This document shows, piece by piece, positions 19,093-27,766 of a DNA stretch of 64,000 nt. The notes under the pieces are model-generated. The model did no database searches. It saw only the letters and a program-made list of their open reading frames with translations, and was not told where the DNA came from. Within the stretch, counting starts at the first letter, position 1; each line of letters starts with the position of its first letter. A program made the position numbers and the translations under genes. Origin of the DNA: Frondihabitans sp. 762G35 (GTDB lineage: Bacteria; Actinomycetota; Actinomycetes; Actinomycetales; Microbacteriaceae); NCBI RefSeq assembly GCF_002074055.1, contig NZ_CP014619.1, forward strand, positions 1,550,001-1,614,000, written 5' to 3'.

Positions 19093-19094
19093 GT

Positions 19095-19589
19095 CTACCT
19101 CGCCGCCGTTTCGTGCTCGAGGAGGGTCCGGGTGCCGAGCGGCTCGGTCAGCGTGACCGTGTGGGTGGCCAGGGCCGCCGATCCGCTGCACGCATCGGAG
19201 CCTGCCGGCAGGTGGATCGTCGGATCGTCGTAGACGTCGACGATCACGGAGTCGGCGGTCTCCTCGACGTAGACGTCGACCTCCAGGTTCTCCTTCTCGC
19301 AGACCCCGCGCCACCAGTCGACTTCGAGCGTGTCGGCCGGTCGATCCAGGCCGGCGGCGATCCACCGGGTGGGTGCCAGGGTGGGCGGGATCGATCCCGA
19401 CTTCCGGACGACGCGGATCCCCTCGTTGCCGGGGATCTTCCCGGACGCTTGGCGCGCGGCCCAGGTGTCGACCGGAGTCAGCGTCGTGCGCGGCGTGGGC
19501 GGCGGCGGTGCGGCAGGAGCGGAGGTGCACCCGGACAGCAGCGCCACGGCGACGGCGACCGCCACCGCGGTCGCGACAAGGGGTCTCAC
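19095..19589 (-). CDS. Small secreted lipoprotein of unknown function
   Basis: A 164-residue protein with a signal peptide of alternating Ala/Val and lipobox ALLSGC, followed by a Pro/Thr-rich linker and a mature domain with two cysteines (RGVCEKEN and DACSGS) that could form a disulfide. I do not recognise the domain. The GTG start at 19589 overlaps the upstream DUF4304 stop by 4 nt, so the two are translationally coupled. Confidence 0.75.
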   Translation of the reverse strand: MRPLVATAVAVAVAVALLSGCTSAPAAPPPPTPRTTLTPVDTWAARQASGKIPGNEGIRVVRKSGSIPPTLAPTRWIAAGLDRPADTLEVDWWRGVCEKENLEVDVYVEETADSVIVDVYDDPTIHLPAGSDACSGSAALATHTVTLTEPLGTRTLLEHETAAR

Positions 19590-20248
19590 GACGCGAGCCT
19601 CGCTTCGATCCAGCCGACCACGTCCAACACGCGGGCTCCCCACTCGGGATCGGCCGCTTTGGCTGCGTCGGTCCGGAGTTTCTCGAGCAGACCGTCGAGG
19701 TCGCGACCCGGACCGTCATCGCTCATGATGAGCGCGGCCATGCTGTCGGCCGACCATGTCGTCACACGTCCGAGTTCGAGCTTCTCCCTCATCGGATCGC
19801 GGAGCATCGAGAGGAAGCGGTCGCGATCGAGAAGCCTCTCGAGGACGGGCACCCCGTAGGAATCGAGACGGTCGACGAGGGCTGAGCCGAAGTCGTCGGC
19901 TCGGGTTCCGTCGCCGAAGTCCCAATCGCGGCCCCACCGATGATCCGTCGGAAGAGGATCGAGGCGTGCGCGCCACACGCCGTGCCATTCCGTCGGCTGG
20001 CGCGGAAGCGGACGCGCCGTCGTGGACGCGGTGAACCGTCTGACCGCTTCGGGGACGATGGCGAGGTTGACGTAAGCCGAGACGGCCTCCCGATCCCCCC
20101 AGGCGGATTTCTGGACGTTGACGACCGCCCAGTCGCCGTGAGGGTTTCTCCTGCGCCATGTCGATCCCGATCCGAGGAAACCCTGACGGCGCAGTGCCGG
20201 GCCCACCATCGTCCGCAGCGTCTCTCGAAAGGCGTCGCGGGCATCCAT
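19586..20248 (-). CDS. DUF4304-like protein
   Basis: A 220-residue protein beginning MDARDAFRETLRTMVGPALR, with GFLGSGSTWRRRN next. This pattern is typical of DUF4304 proteins, whose role is unknown. It is probably cytoplasmic, since no signal or membrane segment is seen. CAGAAT lies 6 nt before ATG 20248 and suggests a leaderless start there; the frame also offers GTG 20269 and ATG 20272. It is the first gene of the three-gene unit ending with the P-loop kinase. Confidence 0.65.
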   Translation of the reverse strand: MDARDAFRETLRTMVGPALRRQGFLGSGSTWRRRNPHGDWAVVNVQKSAWGDREAVSAYVNLAIVPEAVRRFTASTTARPLPRQPTEWHGVWRARLDPLPTDHRWGRDWDFGDGTRADDFGSALVDRLDSYGVPVLERLLDRDRFLSMLRDPMREKLELGRVTTWSADSMAALIMSDDGPGRDLDGLLEKLRTDAAKAADPEWGARVLDVVGWIEARLAS

Positions 20249-20319
20249 GTCGCGATTCTGTCGACTCACCATCGCGGGCACAAGGGCGGTCCCTCGTGCG
20301 GAAGACGCGACGGTCCGGA

Positions 20320-20349
20320 GGAGGCGCGACGACCCGACGTCGCGCCTCC
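20320..20349. promoter_or_regulatory. 12-bp perfect inverted repeat between divergent genes
   Basis: GGAGGCGCGACG (20320-20331) and CGTCGCGCCTCC (20338-20349) are separated by six bases. The repeat lies between the minus-strand DUF4304 gene and the plus-strand ECF sigma gene. Because the genes diverge, an operator is more likely than a terminator. Confidence 0.45.
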
Positions 20350-20440
20350 GCGGAAACGTCGCGCCCAGCCGAGAGCAGGAGCAGCGCGCCGCCGACGGCC
20401 GCGTTTTGAGACGATTGCGCCCCGGCGGACACGATGAACC

Positions 20441-21019
20441 ATGAGGAACACGCAGGGAGCGGGACCACCCGTGAAGGAACAGGACTGGCTCGACGCAGCG
20501 CGAGACGGCGACGTCGACGCGTTCGGCAGGATCTACGATCGCCACGTCCGGGCGGTCTTCCGCTACGCGATCAGCATCGTCCGCGACGTCGGCGATGCGG
20601 AGGACGTCACCCAGGACGTCTTCCTGCTGGCGTGGACGCGTCGTGCCGACATCCGGATCGTCGACGTGTCCGTCCTCCCGTGGCTCCTCGTGACCGCACG
20701 CAACGTCAGCATGAACCGGCTCCGGCAGCGCACCAAGGCGCCGAACTCACTCGAGATCGAACGGGAGCGGCCCGCGGCCGGGCCGACCCCGGAGGACAGC
20801 GCCGCTCGGCGTCAGCTCGCCGTGATGATCCGGTCGGCCGTCGATCAGCTCAGCGTCACGGACCAGCGCCTCTACCGGCTCTGCCTCGTCGACGGACTCT
20901 CCTACGAGGAGGCGGCCACCGGACTCGGGACGACGCACGGCGTCGTCCGCAACCGACTCACCCGGCTGAGGCGCACCCTGCGGGGTCGCCTCGCCACCGA
21001 CACGGAAGGCCTCCTGTGA
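20441..21019 (+). CDS. ECF-type RNA polymerase sigma factor
   Basis: A 192-residue group 4 sigma factor. Region 2 is visible as FGRIYDRHVRAVFRYAISIV and DAEDVTQDVFLLAW; region 4 as LSYEEAATGLGTTHGVVRNR. It should direct polymerase to a dedicated promoter set, probably including its own operon. ATG 20441 has a CACGAT hexamer 5 nt upstream; GTG 20471, after GGGAG, would also fit the usual N-terminus of the family (VKEQDWLDAARDG). Its stop overlaps the next start by 4 nt. Confidence 0.93.
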   Translation: MRNTQGAGPPVKEQDWLDAARDGDVDAFGRIYDRHVRAVFRYAISIVRDVGDAEDVTQDVFLLAWTRRADIRIVDVSVLPWLLVTARNVSMNRLRQRTKAPNSLEIERERPAAGPTPEDSAARRQLAVMIRSAVDQLSVTDQRLYRLCLVDGLSYEEAATGLGTTHGVVRNRLTRLRRTLRGRLATDTEGLL

Positions 21020-22053
21020 ACATCACCCTCGAACCCACCGACGACCGCGTCGCCAGCATGCGTCGGTCCGTCCTGAGCCGGATCGCCGAGGCGGAGCCGG
21101 CCGTCGACACCGCCGCGGCGGTCCGCCCAGCGGCTCGATCCGGCCGTCGTCGCCTCGGCCTCCTCGGGGTCGGTGTCGTCGCGATCGCCGGCGTCCTCGT
21201 CGTCTCGAACCTCGCAGGAGCCGGTGGCCGGCAGCAGAGCGCCGTCGCGGAGGTCCTCCATCGCTCGGCCCTCGCCGCCGTCGCGACCTCGGATCCCGTC
21301 GTTCCCCCCGGGCGTTTCCTCCGGGTGACGACGACGGCCGTCACCTCGAAGACGTCCGGCGACGTCAGCTACCTGGCCCGGGCGCAGGACGACCTGTTCG
21401 TTCCGGCCGACCGCAGCCAGGACTGGGTGTGGGTGAGGGGGGCGAGCACGCCGTTCCGGACGTTCGGCCCAGCCTCGGCGGCCGCGGCCGCCGAAGCGTC
21501 TCCCGGTGAGGCGGAGCTCCTGCGGGCCCCTGCCGGTGGGTTCTACAGCCGACCCTCCGACTCGTCCGAGGCCGCGTTCGCGAAGCTCCCCCGCGATCCC
21601 CGGGCGCTCCTCGCGGACATTCACGAGCGGACGGTGGGCCAGGGCAACTCCGTCGACGAGGCGGCTTTCGGGTTCATCGCCGACGAACTGACGGACGGCC
21701 TGGCTCCCGCGGATCTCCGAGCGGCTCTCTACGAGGCGGCGGCTCTCATCCCGGGCGTCACCATCGAGGACGGGCACGCGACCCTCGACGGCTCCACGGG
21801 CGTGGCCATCGGCCGGACCGACCCCGAGGGCAACACCCGCGACGAGCTCATCGTCGACCCCGACACGGGTGCTCTGGTGGGTCAACGCGAAGTCCTCCTC
21901 CGCGCCGAGGTCGGCCTGCCCGCCGGCACGGTGATCGGCTGGACGAGCAAGACGACCTCCGTCGTCGCGTCGGCGCCCGCAGGAGGCACGGTGAACGGTG
22001 TCTTCGACACGAGGGGATGCACCGTCACCGGTCCCGACGAGTTCCAGTGCTGA
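21016..22053 (+). CDS. CU044_5270-type membrane protein, partner of the ECF sigma factor
   Basis: A 345-residue protein with about 45 cytoplasmic residues, one membrane helix (LGLLGVGVVAIAGVLVVSNL) and a large outer domain. This architecture and position match CU044_5270-family proteins, which commonly follow an ECF sigma gene in Actinobacteria and may act as sensor or anti-sigma partner; no zinc-binding anti-sigma motif is present. GTG 21016 overlaps the sigma stop (GTGA). Three cysteines sit near the C-terminus region (GCTVT, FQC end). Confidence 0.75.
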   Translation: MNITLEPTDDRVASMRRSVLSRIAEAEPAVDTAAAVRPAARSGRRRLGLLGVGVVAIAGVLVVSNLAGAGGRQQSAVAEVLHRSALAAVATSDPVVPPGRFLRVTTTAVTSKTSGDVSYLARAQDDLFVPADRSQDWVWVRGASTPFRTFGPASAAAAAEASPGEAELLRAPAGGFYSRPSDSSEAAFAKLPRDPRALLADIHERTVGQGNSVDEAAFGFIADELTDGLAPADLRAALYEAAALIPGVTIEDGHATLDGSTGVAIGRTDPEGNTRDELIVDPDTGALVGQREVLLRAEVGLPAGTVIGWTSKTTSVVASAPAGGTVNGVFDTRGCTVTGPDEFQC

Positions 22054-22090
22054 GCGATGTCGGCGGGCGCCGCGCTCCTCCGCCGGGCTC

Positions 22091-22585
22091 CTAGGCCGGG
22101 ACCGACGGCGCGCTGCGGCGGCCTCGGACGAGCGCCCGAGCCCCGACGAAAACGAGGCCGAGGAACGCGGTGAGGCTCGTCAGGTAGAGGACTCCCGCCC
22201 ACAGGGTGTGGTCCTCTCCGCCCACCCCGTAGGAGTCGGCGACGTCCATCCCGAGGGCGAAACCGGTGCCGAAGGCCACGAACCCTCCGACCGCGATGAT
22301 CGCGAGGAACCAGGTGCCCATCACGACGGGCGACGCTCGCCTCACGAGTCCGACGATCGCCACGACGGCGGCGAGGGCGAGACCGATGACGGCCTGCGCG
22401 ATCACAGTGACGATGTCGGCCGTGACGTCCATGCCGTCGGCCCGGAGATGCGCGTGGATCCGCCCCAGCGTCTCGCCGGGCACGGCCGCGAGCGGGTCGA
22501 GGACGAGAGCCTCGCACGCCATGACCGCGGCGTACACGGCCACGACGACGACACCCAGCACGGCCACGGTCGTTCGCTGCTTCAT
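22091..22585 (-). CDS. Four-helix integral membrane protein
   Basis: A 164-residue protein with four predicted membrane helices (VAVLGVVVVAVYAAVMA, IVTVIAQAVIGLALAAVVAI, VMGTWFLAIIAVGGFVAFG, LWAGVLYLTSLTAFLGLVFV) and a basic C-terminus. I do not recognise the family. TAGCGT at 22592-22597 lies 6 nt before the ATG, so it is probably leaderless. It converges on the sigma operon. Confidence 0.7.
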   Translation of the reverse strand: MKQRTTVAVLGVVVVAVYAAVMACEALVLDPLAAVPGETLGRIHAHLRADGMDVTADIVTVIAQAVIGLALAAVVAIVGLVRRASPVVMGTWFLAIIAVGGFVAFGTGFALGMDVADSYGVGGEDHTLWAGVLYLTSLTAFLGLVFVGARALVRGRRSAPSVPA

Positions 22586-22591
22586 GACGCC

Positions 22592-22597
22592 ACGCTA
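22592..22597 (-). promoter_or_regulatory. Leaderless-type -10 box
   Basis: TAGCGT on the minus strand, 6 nt before the ATG at 22585. Confidence 0.5.
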
Positions 22598-22818
22598 GAG
22601 CGCGGGAGGACGGAGCCGCGCCCGCCCCCGGTCGCGCATCCGTCGCAGCGACTCATCCCCGAGGACGATCGGTTGTGATCCCGCCGACCGAGAGACGCGC
22701 GTCGAGGGCAGCACCGGAACGCTCGACGGACAGAGACGTGACGCCGACGCACAGGAGCGGTCGCGGGTGGAGATGTAACGTCGGGGAACGTAGCCCGTCC
22801 TGAAAGGACACCTCCTCC

Positions 22819-23406
22819 ATGCGCTCTTCGTCCTCCCCCGGTTTCGATCTGCGGGATGCCGTCAACAGTCTCCGCGAGACGTTCGGCCCCCTCACCGCGA
22901 CAGGCGCGGGCAGCGGCTCCCGCGGCGCCTCCGACCGGTCCCGTGACGGCCGAGAGCGCGGAGACGTCCGCAGCGCGATCCTGATCGAACTCCGCGACGA
23001 GCCCATGCACGCGTATCAGATCATCCGCGCGGTCGAGACCCGCTCCGCCGGCGCCTGGACGCCGAGCCCGGGCTCCCTCTACCCGGCCCTCCAGCTCCTC
23101 TCCGACGAGGGGCTCGTCTCATCGGCGCAGGTCGGTGAGCGCAAGGTCTACTCGCTGACCGACGCCGGGCGTCTCGTCGCCGAGCAGACGACCGACTCGA
23201 CGCTGCCGACCGAGCCGACCCACGAGCGCGCGCAGGAGCCCCGCCGCGACGTCCAGACGACCGTCGACCTCGCTCGCTCCGGTGTGAGGTTCGCCCAGGC
23301 GCTGACGCAGGTCGGTCACAGCGCCACTGCCGAGCAGTCCGCACGCGCGATCGCCGTCGTCGACGAGGCGCGCCGCAAGCTCTACGCGATCCTCGCCGAG
23401 GACTGA
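22819..23406 (+). CDS. PadR-family transcriptional regulator
   Basis: A 195-residue protein with an unstructured Ser/Arg-rich lead of about 50 residues, then the PadR winged helix: AILIELRDEPMHAYQIIRAV, WTPSPGSLYPALQLLSDEGL and RKVYSLTDAGR. The C-terminal part (VDLARSGVRFAQALTQVG) is a dimerisation-type helix. PadR proteins often repress a neighbouring membrane function; the ABC1 kinase gene starts 4 nt later and is the obvious co-transcribed partner. GAAAGGA lies about 12 nt before the ATG. Confidence 0.9.
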   Translation: MRSSSSPGFDLRDAVNSLRETFGPLTATGAGSGSRGASDRSRDGRERGDVRSAILIELRDEPMHAYQIIRAVETRSAGAWTPSPGSLYPALQLLSDEGLVSSAQVGERKVYSLTDAGRLVAEQTTDSTLPTEPTHERAQEPRRDVQTTVDLARSGVRFAQALTQVGHSATAEQSARAIAVVDEARRKLYAILAED

Positions 23407-23410
23407 GCCC

Positions 23411-25156
23411 GTGTCGCAGTCGGGCGGCGCACCCTCCGCGCCGCCGCCCAGTCGAGCCTCCCGCAGGCGCTACCGCCGGATCGTCCGCTTCGCCGCGATC
23501 TTCCTCGCCCAGGCGTGGTGGTACGAGCTGATCCTCCCCCGGCTCGGACTCCGCCGCTTCTCCGCGCGGGGTCGGCCCGCGAGGCTGAACTTCCTCGCCC
23601 GGCGTTTCCGCGTCCTCGCAGCCGACCTCGGCGGTCTGATGATCAAGGTCGGCCAGTTCCTGTCGGCGCGGCTCGACATCCTGCCGCCCGAGATCACCCG
23701 TGAGCTCGAGGGCCTGCAGGACGAGGTGGCCCCCGAACCCTTCGACCTGATCCGGGCGCAGACCACGGCCGACCTGGGCATGCCGATCGAGCGCGCTTTC
23801 GCCTCGTTCGAACCGGCTCCGATCGCCGCGGCGTCCCTCGGTCAGGCCCACCGGGCGACGCTCTCGCCCGCGCTGGCGGCCGACGTGGGCTTCGACAGGG
23901 TCATCGTCAAGGTCCAACGACCCGGCATCGACGAGATCGTCGCCGTCGACCTGGCGGCGCTCCGGCGCATCGCGCGGTGGCTGTCCCACGTGAGCCTCGT
24001 GTCGAAGCGGGCCGATGCTCCTGCGCTCGTCGAGGAGTTCGCGCTCACGAGCCTCGAGGAGATCGACTACCTGCGGGAGGCCGGGAACGCCGAGCGCTTC
24101 ACCGACGACTTCGCGGACGACCCCGTCGTGACCGCGCCCGTCGTCGTCTGGGAGCGCAGCTCGCTGCGGACGCTCACGCTCTCGGACGTCACCGCGATCA
24201 AGATCACCGACGTCGAGGCGCTCGAGCTCGCGGGAATCGATCCGGTGGACGTCGCGAACGAGTTGGCGCGCGTGACCTTCCAGCAGATCTTCGTCGCCGG
24301 GTTCTTCCACGCCGACCCGCACCCGGGCAACATCTTCGTCACCCCGATCCCCCGACCGGCCACCACCGCTCCCGCCGCGGACTCCGAGCCGGGCACCGAC
24401 GCCGAGCGGAACTGGCGCTTCACCTACGTCGACTTCGGGATGATGGGCGAGATCTCCCCCACGCTCCGGTCGGGGCTCCGGAGCTTCATCCTCGCCGCGG
24501 TCGGTCGCGACAGCCGTGCGCTCATCGCCTCTCTCGGGCAGCTCGGCGTCCTGCTGTCGTCGGCCGACACCGAGGAGCTGGAGCGCGCCATGTCCGAGCT
24601 CTTCGAGCGCTTCGGCGGCATGGGGATCGCCGAACTCCAGACCATCGACCCGCGCGAGCTGGAGGCGTTCGGGCGTCAGTTCGGGGAGACGATCCGGGCC
24701 CTCCCGTTCCAGCTGCCGGAGAACTTCCTGCTCCTGATCCGCACCATCTCGCTCGTCTCGGGGGTGACGAGCGCCCTCGACCGCGACTTCAACATGTGGG
24801 ACGCCGTCGAGCCGTTCGCGCGCACCATCCTGAGCAACAACGGCCGCGGGGTCCTCCGCGATCTGCCGCAGCAGGCGCTGGCGTACGGCACCACGGTCGC
24901 GCGGCTCCCCGGGAAGCTCGACGACCTGGCGACCCGCATCGACCGCGGGCAGGTCGCCGTCCGCACGCCGCAGGTCGACCAGCGTCTCCGCTCGGTCGAG
25001 CGGTCGGTCAACCGGCTGGGCTCGGCCATCGTGTTCGCGGGGCTCCTCGTCGGCGGGGTCATGATGCGCTCGAGCGACGAGGTGCTCGGCTGGGTGCTGA
25101 TGGCGGCGGCCGTGCTGCCGCTCCTGCACCTCGTCGTCACTCTGCGGAGGCGCTAG
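23411..25156 (+). CDS. ABC1/AarF/UbiB-family atypical kinase
   Basis: A 581-residue member of the UbiB family. It shows the signature GGLMIKVGQFLSARLDILPP (the KxGQ motif), an A-rich nucleotide loop (AAASLGQAHRA), GFFHADPHPGNIF and the metal motif YVDFGMMGE, then two C-terminal membrane helices. UbiB-type proteins support lipid quinone metabolism in other bacteria; its target here is unknown. Start is GTG 23411, with the last 20 nt overlapping the convergent membrane-protein gene. Confidence 0.92.
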   Translation: MSQSGGAPSAPPPSRASRRRYRRIVRFAAIFLAQAWWYELILPRLGLRRFSARGRPARLNFLARRFRVLAADLGGLMIKVGQFLSARLDILPPEITRELEGLQDEVAPEPFDLIRAQTTADLGMPIERAFASFEPAPIAAASLGQAHRATLSPALAADVGFDRVIVKVQRPGIDEIVAVDLAALRRIARWLSHVSLVSKRADAPALVEEFALTSLEEIDYLREAGNAERFTDDFADDPVVTAPVVVWERSSLRTLTLSDVTAIKITDVEALELAGIDPVDVANELARVTFQQIFVAGFFHADPHPGNIFVTPIPRPATTAPAADSEPGTDAERNWRFTYVDFGMMGEISPTLRSGLRSFILAAVGRDSRALIASLGQLGVLLSSADTEELERAMSELFERFGGMGIAELQTIDPRELEAFGRQFGETIRALPFQLPENFLLLIRTISLVSGVTSALDRDFNMWDAVEPFARTILSNNGRGVLRDLPQQALAYGTTVARLPGKLDDLATRIDRGQVAVRTPQVDQRLRSVERSVNRLGSAIVFAGLLVGGVMMRSSDEVLGWVLMAAAVLPLLHLVVTLRRR

Positions 25157-25895
25157 GGCGCTCGTCGGGGGTGTTCGCCCCGTCTTTGCTGTTCGTGTCG
25201 TCGGCTGCGGCGGCGGCATCGTCGGCCTTGGCCCAGCGGCGACGGCTCCGCAGGAGGAGCACCAGGGCGACGGCGGCGGCGATCGGCAGGATGAACGCGT
25301 CGGCGATGAACCGTGCTGACACGTCGTCGGGAAGCGCGACCTGCGTGGAGACGACCGCCGCGATCGGCGTCGCGACGATGACGAAGACGCATTCGGCGAC
25401 GAAGGCGGGCCACAGGCGGCGGAGGACGCGGTTCGCGGCGGATCCGCGTCTGCTCGACGACTGGGCGACCACGAATCGAAGGCTCAGCGAGAACGCCGCG
25501 CCGAAGAACACGAGCGTCGCGGAGGCAGCGAGGACGCCCGTGACGAGGAAGCCCAGCGACACGAGCCACAAGCCGACGACCTGGATTCTCATGTACCGGA
25601 CGATGTCCGGCTCCGCGAAGGTCGCGAAGGCCCGGATGCCGACGATTCCTATCGCGAGGCCCAGAGCGATCACGAGCGATGCCAGGATCGGGATCGCCCA
25701 TCGGAGGGTCGTCACCTCGATGCGGACGACCACCGGTGCGAAGACGATGGCGGCGACGCCGAGCCCGATCGGCACCAGGGAGTTCGCTGCGACGGAAAGA
25801 GGACTCGTCGGCGCGAACGGGACCAGGCTCTCGTCGAGCCCCGGCTCGTCGTCGCTGAAAGGCTCCGGCCCGGCGTCGTCGGAGGGGGCGGCCAT
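25137..25895 (-). CDS. Integral membrane protein of unknown function
   Basis: A 252-residue protein with an acidic cytoplasmic lead of about 35 residues, six predicted membrane helices and a C-terminal Asp/Ala/Ser-rich tail. No known family motif is seen. TAGCGT (25902-25907) lies 6 nt before the ATG, giving a leaderless start. Its 3' end overlaps the convergent ABC1 kinase gene by 20 nt. Confidence 0.7.
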   Translation of the reverse strand: MAAPSDDAGPEPFSDDEPGLDESLVPFAPTSPLSVAANSLVPIGLGVAAIVFAPVVVRIEVTTLRWAIPILASLVIALGLAIGIVGIRAFATFAEPDIVRYMRIQVVGLWLVSLGFLVTGVLAASATLVFFGAAFSLSLRFVVAQSSSRRGSAANRVLRRLWPAFVAECVFVIVATPIAAVVSTQVALPDDVSARFIADAFILPIAAAVALVLLLRSRRRWAKADDAAAAADDTNSKDGANTPDERPSASAE

Positions 25896-25937
25896 GAGAA
25901 CACGCTACGCCGCCGGGCCCGCCTGGCCGCGCGCGCC

Positions 25938-26969
25938 TCAGTAGCGACGCACGAAGTTGACGCTGGCCGAACGGCGCCGGTAGCCGAGACCGGTGAAGAG
26001 GGCGACGCCCTCGTCGGGACCGTCGGTGGCGACGTCGAGAACGCTCCGGGCGACTCCTGCGACCCGGACGGCCTGCAGATGAGCGGTGAGGAGCGCTCGC
26101 GCCGCGCCGCGTCCGCGCGATGCGGGCAGGACGCCCACGACCCAGACGTAGGCGTCGGGATCACCCGATGACTCCGGGTCCACGAGGGTCAGGAGCAGCC
26201 CGACGACCTCGCCTCCGGCATCCAGGGCGACGAAGGAGAGGTCGTGGGCGTACGTCGTGAGAGTGGTCATCGACTCCCACTGCTCGTCGGTCATCGGCTG
26301 GCTGCTGCCGACCCCGCGGAAAGCTGCATCTCTGACGCGGTGGGCGGCGGCCGAGTGCTCCGGCCGGTACGAGACGACGCGGATCCCGTCGACGGGTGCT
26401 GAGGCCGGCACGGGCTCGGAGGCCGTGCGGGCGAGGTTCTGGAACCAGCGCTGGGGAGCGAATCCCGCGCGCTCGAGGGTGCGGCCGGTGGCGGGAGCGC
26501 GCTCGTCGGCGGCGACGATGATCCAGCCGGGAAGAGGGGACGGGCATCCTGCGAGCCGCTGGAGGGCGCGACCGTGCTGCCAGGCGAGGAGGGCACGGCC
26601 GATGCCGCGACCGCGGTGTGCGGGGACGACCCCGCCGAGCAGGATCACGCGGACCAGGGTCTCGTGGAGATCGGGCATGACCACGAGTCCCCACGCCACG
26701 ACCTCGCCGGCGTCGGAGTCGGAGCCGGCATCGGTGACGGCGACGAGGGAGTCGACCGCGAGGTCGGTGTAGCTGTGGCCGAGCTCGTCGAGCAGATCCT
26801 CCCGCGTGTCCGCCCAGTCGGGGTGATCGGTCAGGGCGATGGCCCGACCGACCTCGACGAGCGCATCGACGTCGGTCGGGGTGGCGGGGCGCCAGCGGAT
26901 CCCGTCCACGGTGGCAGGCGAGAGGGTCGCGGGAGCGGAGACGCGTTCGGCGAGGGGGCGATCGGACAT
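25938..26969 (-). CDS. Tandem GNAT acetyltransferase
   Basis: A 343-residue protein with two GNAT folds. The first carries the acetyl-CoA loop VVPAHRGRGIGRALLAW (about residue 115) and the second VLPASRGRGAARALLTAHL (about residue 285). The double-domain layout and length resemble mycothiol synthase (MshD), but an additional paralog with another substrate is equally possible. TAGTGT (26978-26983) lies 8 nt before the ATG. Confidence 0.85.
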   Translation of the reverse strand: MSDRPLAERVSAPATLSPATVDGIRWRPATPTDVDALVEVGRAIALTDHPDWADTREDLLDELGHSYTDLAVDSLVAVTDAGSDSDAGEVVAWGLVVMPDLHETLVRVILLGGVVPAHRGRGIGRALLAWQHGRALQRLAGCPSPLPGWIIVAADERAPATGRTLERAGFAPQRWFQNLARTASEPVPASAPVDGIRVVSYRPEHSAAAHRVRDAAFRGVGSSQPMTDEQWESMTTLTTYAHDLSFVALDAGGEVVGLLLTLVDPESSGDPDAYVWVVGVLPASRGRGAARALLTAHLQAVRVAGVARSVLDVATDGPDEGVALFTGLGYRRRSASVNFVRRY

Positions 26970-27094
26970 AGCGCATCACACTACGCATCCCGCGGCTTCC
27001 CGGGCATCGCGGCCACGAACCGATCCGGAATGCGCGACTCGTCCCGGAGGTCGCCACGCAAGCGGCCGCCACGGCACCCTGAGCCCACCGATCC

Positions 27095-27126
27095 GGCACC
27101 CCGGACGGAGAACGACCGGGTGCCGC
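27095..27126. promoter_or_regulatory. Inverted repeat upstream of the DUF805 promoter
   Basis: CGGCACC-C-CGG (27095-27105) pairs with CCGGGTGCCG (27117-27126), ten base pairs with one bulged C. It ends 7 nt before the TAGCGT box at 27134-27139, so it covers the expected -35 region and could be an operator. Confidence 0.35.
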
Positions 27127-27133
27127 CACCCCT

Positions 27134-27139
27134 AGCGTG
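27134..27139 (+). promoter_or_regulatory. Probable -10 box of the DUF805 gene
   Basis: TAGCGT about 48 nt before the ATG at 27187. The leader contains GAAAGGATCCC directly before the start, so this gene has a ribosome-site leader unlike its leaderless neighbours. Confidence 0.45.
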
Positions 27140-27186
27140 TTCGACGAGACGGCCGCGGTCCGTGGCCGGAAACCCGAAAGGATCCC

Positions 27187-27717
27187 ATGTCCTCGCTCGA
27201 ACAGCCCGTGACCGTTCCGATGTCGCAGCCGCTCCCGGGTGCGTCGTTCAGCCAGGCGGTGTCGCGCTTCTGGAAGAAGTACGCCACCTTCTCCGGCCGC
27301 GCCAGCCGGAGCGAGTACTGGTGGTGGTACCTCGTCGCGTTCCTCGTCAACGCGTTCCTCAACTCCCTCGGCAGGGTCGACGGTCCCGCAGGGCAGGTCT
27401 TCCAGGCCGTCGCCGGCGTGTGGAGCCTGGCGATCATCATCCCGACCCTCGCCCTCCTCTGGCGGCGCCTCCACGACACGAACCGGAGCGGCCTCTGGGC
27501 GTTCGCCCCCCTCGTCCTCGCGGTCATCGGCGTGGTGCTGGCCGTCGTCGGCCTGGTCGTCCTCCACGTCTCCACGGGGCAGAGCGCCTCGCTCGCCGCG
27601 GGCGGCGTCGCTCTCGTTCTCGCAGGAGCCGCGTTCCTGGCGTCGTTCGTCATCGTCCTGATCCTCACGCTGCTGCCCTCGAACCCCGCCGGGGCGCGGT
27701 TCGACCGCGGGCGCTGA
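27187..27717 (+). CDS. DUF805 membrane protein
   Basis: A 176-residue DUF805 protein. The signature WKKYATFSGRASRSEYWWWY is followed by four membrane helices, with WRRLHDTNRSGLWAF between the second and third, also family-typical. DUF805 proteins have no established function. The ATG has GAAAGGA at 5 nt. Confidence 0.9.
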   Translation: MSSLEQPVTVPMSQPLPGASFSQAVSRFWKKYATFSGRASRSEYWWWYLVAFLVNAFLNSLGRVDGPAGQVFQAVAGVWSLAIIIPTLALLWRRLHDTNRSGLWAFAPLVLAVIGVVLAVVGLVVLHVSTGQSASLAAGGVALVLAGAAFLASFVIVLILTLLPSNPAGARFDRGR

Positions 27718-27733
27718 GCGTGCCCCTTCGGCT

Positions 27734-27757
27734 GACGCCGACGCCGACGCCGACGCC
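27734..27757. repeat. Four tandem GACGCC units
   Basis: Four perfect 6-bp copies lie in the short gap between the convergent DUF805 and GNAT genes. A low-complexity tract with no visible role. Confidence 0.8.
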
Positions 27758-27766
27758 CGGCGGCCG

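Noticed and set aside
27734-27757. CRISPR or VNTR interpretation of the GACGCC tandem units
   Set aside because: Only four 6-bp units without spacers; simple low-complexity sequence.
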